From Helicobacter equorum (lineage in GTDB: Bacteria > Campylobacterota > Campylobacteria > Campylobacterales > Helicobacteraceae): a stretch of DNA of 64,000 nt. Below the pieces are notes generated by a model, which was not told the origin of the DNA, made no database searches, and saw only the letters and a list, made by a program, of their open reading frames with translations. Shown here piece after piece: positions 29,127 through 38,733 of the stretch. How positions within the stretch are numbered: position 1 is the first letter of the stretch; the number at the start of each line of letters is the position of its first letter. The stretch covers positions 1 through 64,000 of the forward strand of contig NZ_FZPO01000030.1 in the NCBI RefSeq assembly GCF_900198655.1. The letters are read 5' to 3'. A program made the translations under genes and the position numbers.

Positions 29127-29946
29127 ATCTAACTCCAAATGAGCAAATTGCAGAAATACCAAATAAAATAAGAGCCAAGGCAAAAAGTGCGCTTTGGTGC
29201 GTGGCATTTCCTATTGCTTCGCCAAATTGTAAAGCAATTGTTAGTGCGATTGAGCTTGCGGGCTCTACTAAACTAGGCTGAACTTTTAAAATTCCGCCCA
29301 TCAAAAAAACTACCGCCATAGTTTCACCCAAAGCCCTAGCAAGTGCTAAAATTACTCCGGCTAAAATGCCACCTTTTGCGTGTATTAAAACCACAGAGCA
29401 AAGCACTTGCGCCCTAGTGCTACCAAGCGCATAAGCAGATTCAACCATAGCTCTTGGCACTGCATTTATCGCATCTTTTGCAATACAGGCAATTAGTGGC
29501 AAAATCATAATCGCTAAAACACCACCACTAGCTAAGAGCCCCACACCAGAACCACCAAAAATAGCCCCCACAATTGGTACAAAATACAAAAAGCCCCACA
29601 TTCCATAAATTATGCTAGGAATTGCGGCTAAAAGCTCTATACAAATGCTAAAAAACGATTTGAAACGATTAGCTAAAATATGCGTAAGAAAAATTGCTAT
29701 TCCAAGTGAAACAGGCAAAGCAAAAATCATCGCAATTGCCGAGCTAAGCAAAGTCGCATAAATTGCCGCGGCTGCGCCAAAATGCTCTTTGCTGATATCC
29801 CAGCTACTATCAAATAAAAAGCCTATGCCAAAGCGTTCAAAAGCAGTAGATGAACCGAAAATAAGCACTAAAAGCAATGCAAGCATAAGTAAAACTATGC
29901 TAAATGCGCATAGTTTTACCAAAAAATTAAAGTTTTTTTCTATCAT
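29110..29946 (-). CDS. pstC: Phosphate ABC transporter permease PstC
   Basis: The second inner-membrane permease, 278 residues with six hydrophobic segments and the EAA loop AMVESAYALGSTRAQV. Residues GEAIGNATHQSALFALALIL close the protein. It overlaps the pstS stop by four bases (ATGA), indicating tight translational coupling. Confidence 0.94.
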   Translation of the reverse strand: MIEKNFNFLVKLCAFSIVLLMLALLLVLIFGSSTAFERFGIGFLFDSSWDISKEHFGAAAAIYATLLSSAIAMIFALPVSLGIAIFLTHILANRFKSFFSICIELLAAIPSIIYGMWGFLYFVPIVGAIFGGSGVGLLASGGVLAIMILPLIACIAKDAINAVPRAMVESAYALGSTRAQVLCSVVLIHAKGGILAGVILALARALGETMAVVFLMGGILKVQPSLVEPASSIALTIALQFGEAIGNATHQSALFALALILFGISAICSFGVRYAFNK

Positions 29947-30938
29947 TTTGAAAGTTTCTGCTCTAAGTATTTTTTGATATTTTCACTAGTTTGCGAATCA
30001 ATCGGCTCATATCCTAGTGCTCTTGTAGCATCTAGGGCTTTTTTATCACTCATAGCCCAGTTAAAGAAATCCGCTACTTCTTTATTATTTTTGCCATCTT
30101 TATGCAATAAAATAAAACTCGCTCCTACTAGTGGATAAGAGCCTTTACCGCTGGCATTTGTAAGGATTTTATAAAAGTCATTTTCGCTAGAAAAATTTGC
30201 ATTTTTACTAGCCGCACTGAAACTTACAGGATCTGGTGATACAAATTCTCCATTTGAATTTTTTAGCTTTGCTAAGCCCATTTTTTGAGCATAAGAATAT
30301 TCTAAATACCCTATACTAAAAGCAGTTTTTTGTATCATTGTAGCTACTAGTGGATTTGAAGCAACAGGTACTACTTTTGCATCCCAATTTATACTTTTTG
30401 CTACTCCGTATTTAGAGCGCCATTGTTCATTATTTGCAAGGTAGTTTGTGAAATTAAATGTAGTTCCACTAGCATCACTTCTAACAATAACAATTATTTC
30501 ATTATTAGGTAGTTTTAAATTTGGATTCAATTGAGCTATTTTTGCATCATTCCATTTTGTTATTTTGCCACTATAAATATCAGCTAATGTATTTGAATCT
30601 AATTGCAAATCTTTAATATTTGGCAAATTATATCCAAGCACTACTGCACCAATTACAGCTGGAAATTGAATCAAATTTTTTTCAGCTAAAACTTCTCTGT
30701 TTAGTGGCTCATCACTTCCACCAAAATCACCATTTTTAGCACTTATGCTTGCTATCCCTTTGCCACTGCCACCACCTGAATAGCTTACTTGATTTTTTGT
30801 TTGTTCAAAATAAATTTTTGAAAGTTCCTTATAAACAGGCATAGGAAAAGTAGCGCCGACCCCTGTTAATTTTGCAGCATTTGCCGCACTAAAAGCTATA
30901 CTTAAATATAGCGCATAAACTAAAAGTTTTTTAAGCAT
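29943..30938 (-). CDS. pstS: Phosphate-binding protein PstS
   Basis: A periplasmic phosphate receptor of 331 residues. A signal peptide (to about A21, SAANAAK) precedes LTGVGATFPMPVY, SYSGGGSGKGI, DFGGSDEPL and VRSDASGTTFNF, which carry the phosphate ligands. It is the first gene of the island operon, with AAAAGGAGCAAAA before the ATG and a Pho box upstream. Confidence 0.96.
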   Translation of the reverse strand: MLKKLLVYALYLSIAFSAANAAKLTGVGATFPMPVYKELSKIYFEQTKNQVSYSGGGSGKGIASISAKNGDFGGSDEPLNREVLAEKNLIQFPAVIGAVVLGYNLPNIKDLQLDSNTLADIYSGKITKWNDAKIAQLNPNLKLPNNEIIVIVRSDASGTTFNFTNYLANNEQWRSKYGVAKSINWDAKVVPVASNPLVATMIQKTAFSIGYLEYSYAQKMGLAKLKNSNGEFVSPDPVSFSAASKNANFSSENDFYKILTNASGKGSYPLVGASFILLHKDGKNNKEVADFFNWAMSDKKALDATRALGYEPIDSQTSENIKKYLEQKLSK

Positions 30939-30970
30939 TTTTGCTCCTTTTTATTAAAATTACGAGCAAA

Positions 30971-30976
30971 ATTATA
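30971..30976 (-). promoter_or_regulatory. -10 box of the pst-phoX operon
   Basis: TATAAT on the minus strand, 32 bases before the pstS ATG and 9 bases after the Pho box, which therefore occupies the -35 region, as expected for an activator-dependent promoter. Confidence 0.7.
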
Positions 30977-30985
30977 AAAATGCTT

Positions 30986-31002
30986 GAAAACTTTTTGGAA
31001 AC
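30986..31002 (-). promoter_or_regulatory. Campylobacter-type Pho box
   Basis: The minus strand reads GTTTCCAAAAAGTTTTC. The published C. jejuni PhosR box is GTTTC-N-AAAA-N-GTTTC; the first 16 bases here match at all but one defined position. It is the direct-repeat operator expected for the response regulator encoded at the end of the same operon. No second copy was found at the other genes of the island. Confidence 0.8.
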
Positions 31003-31021
31003 AAATTTTAGCTTAAAAAAT

Positions 31022-31150
31022 CTAGCCTTGTGAAACTTGTTCTTTTAGCTTATTTATGAAGTTTATCCATTCGCCAAAACCTTCACCACTTTTGTTATCA
31101 AGCGCGCAAAATTTTGTATTTAGATCCAATACGCTTAGGTATGAGTGATA
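31022..31150 (-). pseudogene. hypB: hypB remnant, C-terminal end only
   Basis: A 42-residue minus-strand frame ends 20 bases upstream of the Pho box. It reads LDLNTKFCALDNKSGEGFGE then WINFINKLKEQVS, resembling the C-terminal end of HypB (the LNPK...SGEGF...W pattern of the hydrogenase nickel GTPase). The GTPase part is missing, so it is a scrap. Together with the hypC remnant on the other side, it suggests the island sits in an old hyp locus. The rest of 31003-31374 shows no gene. Confidence 0.55.
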
Positions 31151-31374
31151 ATTACAAGGCATTTGAAGAAATTATAGGCTTGGAACTTCAAAGATCAAGA
31201 GATAAATCAAATAAATTTTTTGGGTATTTTTATCAAGATATTTTTTAATATCTTAAAGGCTGTGATGTCCCAAAAAGTGGTTAGGATAAGGAGGCTAGAA
31301 TTTTGGGAGTGATGTTGTGTATTCGGTTGCCTTCACTTGGACTAAAGAGAATATACATTTTTTAGGTCTAGAAT

Positions 31375-32613
31375 CTAGCTGCTTGTGCGGTAGCGGAATT
31401 GTCCTTTGCGAAATACCATAGGCAATCCACCAATGCTTAAAAGCCATCTATTTTCAATAGTATTTTTCATAAACGCCGCTAATTCGCCCTTAATATTTTT
31501 GTTAAACACTACCCCAACACCATCAGTATGTCCGATGCTACACATGGTACCACGATGGATAAATCGGAAGTCTTTTCTATTTGGTTTGTCTACAATGAGG
31601 TTACTAAGGTATGTGCCCACGAAATCTCCCATTTGTGCGGATAATTGCGCAGTGGGTGCGTGGATGACATCTTTGCTTGTGGCAAGTGCGCTATCGCCTA
31701 CGACAAATACTTCTGGGTATTCAAAACAACGTAAATACGAATCTACAGGGATTCTTCCGCGTTTATTTGTAAAACTTGAGTGCTCAATAACATCACTTCC
31801 ACGCACACCTGCTCCCCAAAGGATCGTGTTGCCCTTGATCTCTTTTTGCTCTCCTGTATTGCATAGTTGGATTATCACACCATCATTTTTACATTCTTTG
31901 ACTTCTGCGCCAGTGATGATTTCTACGCCTAAATCAAGCAATTTCTTTTTTGCTGCATCAGCAAGAGGTTTTTTGAAAACAGGAAGAATCTCTTCAGATC
32001 GTCCTATGCAAATCACACGTGGGATTGAGCGATCTATACCACAAATTTGACAAAGATCATCAAGTTGTGTCGCAAGTTCTCCAGCGAACTCTATACTTGT
32101 AAATCCTGTGCCACACACGATAATGCGAAGATCATTGGGATCTTTGGTTAGCACAAAATCTTTAAATTTGTTCTCGATATTGTCTGTGAGTTTGAGGGCT
32201 GCATTGAGTGAAGAGAGTTTGTATGTGTGTTTATCTACGCCTTTTATGCCAAAGGTTTCGGGCTTAAAGCCTAGCCCAATTACAAGGTAGTCATAATTAT
32301 AACTTCCTGTGCGACGACAAACAACATTTTTTGTTTCTGGGTGAATCTCTAATACTTTGTCCTTAATAAAGGTGATTTTTTGTGGATCAAGAATCTTGCG
32401 ATAATAGATTCTTGCTTTTCTCGCACTTAGCGTTCCTACGGCGACTTTGTGTAAAAGGGTCGTTTGATAGTGGTAGTCATGTTTACTAATCATCGTGATG
32501 TGTGCCTTGCCTTGCGACAATCGTCTCTGTAAGCCAAGTGCAGTTTTTAGGGCGCCATAACCACCACCAAGGATGAGAATCCGTGGCATATTTTGTGTTT
32601 GTGCGTCTGCCAT
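31375..32613 (-). CDS. Type II NADH dehydrogenase-like FAD oxidoreductase
   Basis: A 412-residue two-dinucleotide-fold flavoprotein. The FAD-binding motif LGGGYGALKTALGLQ is at the N-terminus, the NAD-binding motif VCGTGFTSIEFAGELA near 168, ILWGAGVRGS near 260 and the FAD-closing VFVVGDSAL near 303. This is the Ndh layout: NADH oxidation with quinone reduction at the membrane without proton pumping. The sulfide:quinone reductase cysteine pattern is not evident. AAGGAGACACT precedes the ATG. It stands alone. Confidence 0.85.
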   Translation of the reverse strand: MADAQTQNMPRILILGGGYGALKTALGLQRRLSQGKAHITMISKHDYHYQTTLLHKVAVGTLSARKARIYYRKILDPQKITFIKDKVLEIHPETKNVVCRRTGSYNYDYLVIGLGFKPETFGIKGVDKHTYKLSSLNAALKLTDNIENKFKDFVLTKDPNDLRIIVCGTGFTSIEFAGELATQLDDLCQICGIDRSIPRVICIGRSEEILPVFKKPLADAAKKKLLDLGVEIITGAEVKECKNDGVIIQLCNTGEQKEIKGNTILWGAGVRGSDVIEHSSFTNKRGRIPVDSYLRCFEYPEVFVVGDSALATSKDVIHAPTAQLSAQMGDFVGTYLSNLIVDKPNRKDFRFIHRGTMCSIGHTDGVGVVFNKNIKGELAAFMKNTIENRWLLSIGGLPMVFRKGQFRYRTSS

Positions 32614-32746
32614 AGTGTCTCCTTAATACAATAAGAGATATGTTGCAAATATTGGTAATTGTAAGTTTTTTTTGCCAACTAGACAATACATTAGTAAAAT
32701 TTTATTTATCTTTTTTTCATTTTTTCACATTGACTTGTTGTAGCTT

Positions 32747-33780
32747 TTAGCGTAGTTTTTGTAAAAAAGATTCAAGATATCCAAAGAATATCTTTAAGAT
32801 AGCTACACATAAAACACACAAAAGAAAATTAATACAAAAGCATAAAGCGAGTTTTGGTATCCAAAAAATCTGAATCTTTGGGGCAATTTTGAGTAAAAAA
32901 CTTGAGGAAATACCCTGCGCGATATAGAAATAGATTGCATTTTGTCCAGCAAATGTAAGGAATTTGATGATACCCCCCCCCCATTTATACTTGAGAATTT
33001 TTTCCAAAGATTCCAAGTTATAAGAAGCAATCCTATGCCAAAAAGTGAAGCCAAGACATAAGGCAGGGATACTGGGAATTTGGAAGATTGTAAGATGAAA
33101 ACTTGGTTTCCTCCTTTAAGAAAGTATGTCAAGATAAAACCTAAAAATCCCACAACTATTAGACTAAGAGCAAATTGGTAATTGCAAAAATATTGTTTTT
33201 GGATAAAAAGATAACCCAAAAGATACAAGCTTGTATAAAATATACAAAAATTCAAGCTTGTATGTAAAAATTTACCTCCTACAGGAAAATTCATAAAGTA
33301 ACCTAATACATACAATATTAACCCTCCAAGAATAAATCCTGCTATAGCTTTTGGGAAGTATTCTAAGATGATAGCCGCTAGGATACTTACTGCACAAAAT
33401 ACTGGCACAAACCAATACGATCCCCCAAATACTGGTAAAAGGGGTGTTTTAAGGTTATATAGACCAAGTGCGCTAAGTGTGGCGTCGAAATTTATTGTAT
33501 GAGTTATGATACTTTGTATGATATCATAGATAAGGAGTGTGACACCAAAATAAAATATCATCTTGTAGATTACCTTGATAGGTTGGATTTTTTGTGTATA
33601 GGCTATGCTTGCTCCGGCAATAAAAAAGAAAGCTGGAACATCAATAAGAAGGGATAGAGATTGCACAGGCCACGGAACATAAGCTCCGCCACTCCAGAAT
33701 GTTGTATGAATCATGATAATACTAATAACACAGATTCCACGTAAGATATCAATTTCTAGGTTTCGGTAAATATTTGGCAT
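32747..33780 (-). CDS. Membrane acyltransferase (acyltransferase-3 family), phase-variable, OFF
   Basis: An OafA-like polytopic membrane acyltransferase broken at a G10 run (32973-32982). The first part reads EIDILRGICVISIIMIHTTF with the family His, then about eight hydrophobic segments up to SSINGGG; there the frame shifts to a non-membrane tail ending at 32803. The proper continuation, GGGIIKFLTFAGQNAIYFY to the stop at 32747, lies in another frame. Eleven or eight G would join them to about 345 residues. ATG 33786 is one base from AAGAG; ATG 33780 fits better. It follows cysS by 10 bases. Confidence 0.85.
32973..32982 (-). repeat. Homopolymer run G10 (coding strand), OFF
   Basis: Ten C on the plus strand inside the acyltransferase at 32747-33780. 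AAT GGG GGG GGG GTA is read now; the family-like continuation needs one more G (or two fewer). The protein is therefore truncated in the sequenced cell. Confidence 0.9.
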
Positions 33781-33796
33781 TTGCATTCTCTTAATT

Positions 33797-35293
33797 TTAG
33801 ATTTGTTTTTCCCACATTGTGCCTTGCGGTGTGTCCATAATTTCTATACCCAACGCCTTTAGATCATTGCGGATAGAATCTGCAAGAGCAAAGTTTTTTT
33901 GTTTTTTTGCTTCAAGTCGTTGATCAATAAGAGTTTGTATGTGTTGTTTAGTGGATTTATCAATGCCAAGCTGAAAATATGTCGTAGAATCTAGAGTTCC
34001 AATCCCTAACAAAAGTTCTATAATTGCTAGATTGTGGGCGATTTCTTGCATAAGCAAGGTATCTTTTGGATTTGTATCAAGGCGTTCGTTGGCGTTACTC
34101 ATCATCTCTTCAATCACACTCAAAGCTTTAGAGATATTAAGATCATCATTAAGCGCGTGCAGACATTCACTGATAAATTGTGCATTTGCCTTATTTGCGT
34201 GTTGTTGCCAAGATACAGAGAGGTCATCAGCATTTTGTGTATTTGGTGCGCATAAAAGTGTAGGTTTAATGCGTTTTTTTAGTCTATAGAGTTTGTCAAG
34301 GCGCTTTTTAGAAACAAGCAAATCTTCCTCGTTAAAATCTAAAACCAATCGATAATGTGTGCCAAGAAGATAGTTTCGCAAAATTTCGCCATGATAGACT
34401 TTAAGCGCATCTTTGATAAAAAAACTATTGCCTAAACTTTTACTCATTTTTTCGCCATTAATATTTACAAACCCATTGTGTAGCCAATATTTTGCAAGTT
34501 CTCTTTGAGTGGCACAGCGTGTTTGTGAGGCTTCATTTTCATGATGAGGGAATAGCAGATCCGCACCTCCAGCATGAATGTCAATGGCATACTCACAATC
34601 ATCATATGCTAAATGTTGTTCTATCATCGCCGAGCATTCAATATGCCAACCTGGTCTCCCTTTGCCAAGTGTGCTTTCATACCCTATGTCTTGCTCACCC
34701 TTATAGCCTTTCCATAGTGCAAAATCTTTGCTTTCAAGTTTATCACCTGCAGATTCTACGCGACTTTTAGTGTGATCTTGATTGTGATGAGAGAGAGTGC
34801 CATAGCGTGAATCTTTGGCGATACTTAGATATACGTCATTATTTTCTCCCTTGTATGCATAGCCTTTTTGGAGGAGAGTTTCTATCATACCGACAATAGC
34901 TTGGAGGCTTTGGGTGGCTTTGGGTTCCAAATCTGGGCGCAACACTCCAAGAGCATCCATATCATGGAGATAGGAATCTATATAATGTGCGGTGAGAGAT
35001 TCTAAGCGTGTGTAGAGGTCGCTAGTATCTTGTGAGTTTGTGGTGTGTGAATCTTGGACTTTTTTAATAATCTTATCATCAATATCTGTAAAATTTTTAA
35101 CAAAACACACTTTATATCCATTGGCTATAAGGATGCGTCGCCACAGATCAAAAGCAATGGAACTACGCGCGTGTCCTAAATGCGCATCATCATACACGGT
35201 TGGACCACAAACATATAATCGCACTTGTTTGTCTTTGAGGCTTACAAAATCGCACTTTTGTTTTTTTGCACTATCATAGAGTTTTATGTTCAT
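33797..35293 (-). CDS. cysS: Cysteinyl-tRNA synthetase
   Basis: Class I synthetase charging tRNA-Cys, 498 residues. Zinc-site and HIGH motif lie in YVCGPTVYDDAHLGHARS (HLGH), the zinc-binding residues in GWHIECSAM and FPHHENE, and KMSKS is in NGEKMSKSLGNSF. The C-terminal DALR domain begins near 350. It is 9 bases downstream of murJ, an order shared with H. pylori. Confidence 0.97.
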   Translation of the reverse strand: MNIKLYDSAKKQKCDFVSLKDKQVRLYVCGPTVYDDAHLGHARSSIAFDLWRRILIANGYKVCFVKNFTDIDDKIIKKVQDSHTTNSQDTSDLYTRLESLTAHYIDSYLHDMDALGVLRPDLEPKATQSLQAIVGMIETLLQKGYAYKGENNDVYLSIAKDSRYGTLSHHNQDHTKSRVESAGDKLESKDFALWKGYKGEQDIGYESTLGKGRPGWHIECSAMIEQHLAYDDCEYAIDIHAGGADLLFPHHENEASQTRCATQRELAKYWLHNGFVNINGEKMSKSLGNSFFIKDALKVYHGEILRNYLLGTHYRLVLDFNEEDLLVSKKRLDKLYRLKKRIKPTLLCAPNTQNADDLSVSWQQHANKANAQFISECLHALNDDLNISKALSVIEEMMSNANERLDTNPKDTLLMQEIAHNLAIIELLLGIGTLDSTTYFQLGIDKSTKQHIQTLIDQRLEAKKQKNFALADSIRNDLKALGIEIMDTPQGTMWEKQI

Positions 35294-35302
35294 TGTGTTC
35301 CT

Positions 35303-36757
35303 TTATGTGAGTATGCCAAAATGGTGTTCGTAAAGTTTAAAAATATATAAAATAAGAATTTCTAAAGCTGTAATTATAGCAAGGAAAATCCAGCCTTTTG
35401 TATTTTTGAGTATATCCATAAAGTGTTGCATACCAAAGATTCTAATCGTAAGGATAAAATGTAGCACTCCACCAAGTGAAGACGCCAATGCCAAGCCACT
35501 TGCACCCAAAGGGTGCATAAGCACAAGTGAGAATCCAACACCAACAAGGAGAGATGTTGCAGAGATTTTGGCAGCTTTGCCTTGTAGGTTGTGCGCATAA
35601 AGCCAAAGAGAAAAAATCCTTGCCAATCCGTATGGAAGCAGTCCTAACATATACATACCAAATGCCATACCCACAGCAAGTGTATCTTCTCGCATGAACT
35701 TATTTCTTTCAAAAAGTAACCATGTGATTTCATCTTTGAGTATGACACCACCAACTACACACATCCACAATACAAGCAACAAAAACCAAAAAGATTTTTT
35801 CATTAACTGAAGAGCTTGTGTGTATTGAGCATTTTTTACCGCTTTTGCTATGGTAGGAAAAAGAGCAGTAGAGATAGCAATAGCAAAGAGTGCTAATGGG
35901 AGCTGAAAGATTCTATTAGCATAATAGAGGTAACTAATAGCCCCAGCACCCAGATATGAGGCGATTACCGTGTCAAGAAAGGAGGCGATTTGTGCCGTAG
36001 AACTACCAAGCATTGCGGGGAAAAATCGCATAAAAAAAGATCGGATATCTGCAAGTATTTGTTTGAATCTTGGAGTTTGTGTCCCATTTTTTTGCTTACA
36101 CACACGCCAAATCTCTTGTATGCCGACACTAAAAAGTCGGCAATAGTTAAGTTTAAAGAGCGGATAAAAATGCAACGCAATTTGTGCCAATCCTCCGCAA
36201 AGCACTCCATAACTTAAAATATATATCGCACGCATATCCTCAATATCACGCACAAAAAAAAGTGCAATAATCATACAGATATTGAGGAGGGCGGTATTGT
36301 AAGCACTTACCCAAAAGCAGTTTTTGTATTGCAACAATGAGCTTAAAAATGTTGTTACAAAAATAAGCTCCAAATACCAAAAGTTAATAGCAACAATAGG
36401 CTTTGCTAATGCTATTTGCTCTTCAGAAAACCCATTTGCCAAAGTTTTTGTAACTAGTCCGCTAAATTCCCATACAAACAGACTAAGGATAAAGATAACC
36501 CCAAAGAATATCCCAAAGACTAGCACACTAAACGCCCCTTTTTTGCGAGCTTGAATAAAGTTTGGTAAAAAACTCTGTATAAATGCACCTTCAGCAAAAA
36601 TTCGGCGACAAAGATTAGGAAACTTAAATGCTACAAAAAAAATATCACTCAAAATTCCAGCTCCAAGAAATGACGCCATACAAAGATCGCGAACAAGCCC
36701 AAAGACTCGAGAACATAAAGTGCCAATACTATTTGTTAAAAATGCTTTGCGTATCAC
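35303..36757 (-). CDS. murJ: Lipid II flippase MurJ
   Basis: A 484-residue inner-membrane protein with about 13-14 hydrophobic segments that carries lipid II to the periplasm for peptidoglycan synthesis. The N-terminal NSIGTLCSRVFGLVRD and the repeated FPLPLALFAIAIS-like helices are MurJ/MviN features. The start is GTG at 36757 behind AGAGGATTT. It is the first gene of murJ-cysS-acyltransferase and divergent from the FapA-like gene. Confidence 0.95.
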   Translation of the reverse strand: MIRKAFLTNSIGTLCSRVFGLVRDLCMASFLGAGILSDIFFVAFKFPNLCRRIFAEGAFIQSFLPNFIQARKKGAFSVLVFGIFFGVIFILSLFVWEFSGLVTKTLANGFSEEQIALAKPIVAINFWYLELIFVTTFLSSLLQYKNCFWVSAYNTALLNICMIIALFFVRDIEDMRAIYILSYGVLCGGLAQIALHFYPLFKLNYCRLFSVGIQEIWRVCKQKNGTQTPRFKQILADIRSFFMRFFPAMLGSSTAQIASFLDTVIASYLGAGAISYLYYANRIFQLPLALFAIAISTALFPTIAKAVKNAQYTQALQLMKKSFWFLLLVLWMCVVGGVILKDEITWLLFERNKFMREDTLAVGMAFGMYMLGLLPYGLARIFSLWLYAHNLQGKAAKISATSLLVGVGFSLVLMHPLGASGLALASSLGGVLHFILTIRIFGMQHFMDILKNTKGWIFLAIITALEILILYIFKLYEHHFGILT

Positions 36758-36849
36758 AAATCCTCTTTAGTTAATACAAAAATAAATTAAGTGTAAAAAA
36801 GCTACAATATTTCGGAATTATAACACCAAAAGCTTTAAGGGGAATATGA

Positions 36850-38733
36850 ATGCAGGATTTTCATTCTGTGATAGTGCGTGAGATTCAAAACATCAAAGAA
36901 TGCTTAGAAAGTATTTGTGTCACCTATGCACTTGAAGGTGCGACATATGATATTTTGCGCATTCATACTTTTAAGCAGTTTCCTCATCAGGAAGAAAATA
37001 TCAAACTTAGCCCAGAAGAATGCACCGATCTTTTGGAAAATAACGATGCGTATAATGTAGCAGGATTTGATCTTATCCAGAGTTTTGATATTAGTGTGCG
37101 TGAGCTTAGTGCAGAGGATTTGGTACATTTTGTGAGTTTGGAGCTTGATCCTTATGCGTATACATTGACACTAATCTTAAAACAGGGATTAGATACCACA
37201 AAAGAGAAATTTTGGGAGAATCTATATGCAGAAATCGAGCGACAAAAAGCCCTCTTGGGTGTTATTGTCGAATCTGTAGATGATACAAAAAAATCCCAAG
37301 CGATAATTTCCCTTAAAGAACAATGCAAAGATGTCGCAAATGTGCTTTCTAATGATGTGTGTATAGAGATAATGCGCGCACATGTGTATAAGCCAGAGAT
37401 TTGCTCTAGTGCTCTTTTGCTTCCCAAAAAAGCATGGGAGCATAAAAATGCCATGAGTTTAGAATCTGCTTCGTATGCGGTGGATTCTAATGAAGAGGTT
37501 TTGTATGTGAGTGTGCCCCAAAGTGGCGTGAGTGGGAGAAATTTATGCGGACATTATGTGCAGGTACCAAACGATACAGCACAATCCAAAGGAGAATATA
37601 CAGATTCTAAAGAAAGTAAGCCATTAGAGATACATTATGATGAAAGACTTTTTGGCAAGACAGAATCCCAAGACACAATCATATATATAACACTTAGTAA
37701 GGGTTACGTATCTTTTAGCGATAATACGCTTAAACTCCTTGAAATGCAGGAATTTCGAGAAGTCAATATGCGATCAACAGGAAGTCTTGTCGGTGGTATC
37801 GAAAAAAATATGATGATTAGTATCACATGTCCAAATCCACACGATGATGCGTTGGGGCAGGGCACAATCCTTGAAGCAGCACAAATAGATATTGTAGGAT
37901 CTATTGGCGAAAAAGCACAGATTATCGGAATAGATGTCAAGATTCATGGGCAAACCCACCAAAGCTCAAGTATCAAGGCTACAAATTGTGAGATCGATTT
38001 TTTAAAAGGCAGTGTGCAAGCACAAAATATTAAAATCAAACATTCAGAAATGGGAAAAATCGATGGGTGTGATGTTGAAATCGATGAGGTTAGTGGTGGC
38101 AGTGTGTATGCAAAGAATCTAAAAATACATAAGCTCCATTCTCACGCTAAAATCTATATTTCTCATACGCTTGAGCTTCAAACACTTGTGGGAAGTGAAA
38201 ATGAGATTTATATAGCAGCACAATATTATGAATTGCGTGATACCATAACGCAAAACAACGCCCAAATAGAGCATTACATTAAGCAAATAAATGCCTTGTT
38301 GCATCTTTTGGGTAAGGATAATACATTTATTAAGCAAAGTAAGCCTATAATCGCACAGTTAAAAACAATCGTGGAAGAAAAAAAGCACCTAAAAGAACAA
38401 GTGGATCCTAAGATCACAAAAGCGATAGCTGAATATGTCGTAACCCTTAAGCGTGTGCAGTTTCTCAAAGATCGCATTATGTCTCTCCAAACTTGTGCCA
38501 AAGAAAAAAATAATGTCTTGCAACATATTGATGAGTTGCTACAAGATGCAAAGATTATATGTCATAGCCCTTGGAAGAATCACAATGAAGTATTTTATGA
38601 GTATCTTTTTCCCAAAAATGGGCGTGATGGGTTGGTGCTACAAGATGCTAAGCAAAGCCATATCATGATTGATAAGCAAAATCATAAATTACTTTTGGTT
38701 GAGACGCTACCTGATACAGAGGCTGAAAAATAG
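36850..38733 (+). CDS. FapA-like DUF342 protein
   Basis: A 627-residue cytoplasmic protein. The middle (about 290-460) has the beta-helix-like repeats of DUF342 / flagellar assembly protein A (KGYVSFSDNTLKL, STGSLVGGIEKNM, IDVKIHGQTHQSSSIKA), followed by a long coiled coil (about 470-570) with many Gln, Lys and Glu. Members of this family affect flagella, polysaccharide export or cell envelope; the role here is unknown. ATG 36850 lies seven bases after AAGGGG; an ATG five bases earlier is in a different frame. Confidence 0.8.
   Translation: MQDFHSVIVREIQNIKECLESICVTYALEGATYDILRIHTFKQFPHQEENIKLSPEECTDLLENNDAYNVAGFDLIQSFDISVRELSAEDLVHFVSLELDPYAYTLTLILKQGLDTTKEKFWENLYAEIERQKALLGVIVESVDDTKKSQAIISLKEQCKDVANVLSNDVCIEIMRAHVYKPEICSSALLLPKKAWEHKNAMSLESASYAVDSNEEVLYVSVPQSGVSGRNLCGHYVQVPNDTAQSKGEYTDSKESKPLEIHYDERLFGKTESQDTIIYITLSKGYVSFSDNTLKLLEMQEFREVNMRSTGSLVGGIEKNMMISITCPNPHDDALGQGTILEAAQIDIVGSIGEKAQIIGIDVKIHGQTHQSSSIKATNCEIDFLKGSVQAQNIKIKHSEMGKIDGCDVEIDEVSGGSVYAKNLKIHKLHSHAKIYISHTLELQTLVGSENEIYIAAQYYELRDTITQNNAQIEHYIKQINALLHLLGKDNTFIKQSKPIIAQLKTIVEEKKHLKEQVDPKITKAIAEYVVTLKRVQFLKDRIMSLQTCAKEKNNVLQHIDELLQDAKIICHSPWKNHNEVFYEYLFPKNGRDGLVLQDAKQSHIMIDKQNHKLLLVETLPDTEAEK

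Noticed and set aside
31406-32050. A 214-codon plus-strand frame antisense to the NADH dehydrogenase gene
   Set aside because: Long by chance only; the minus-strand frame has complete FAD and NAD motifs.
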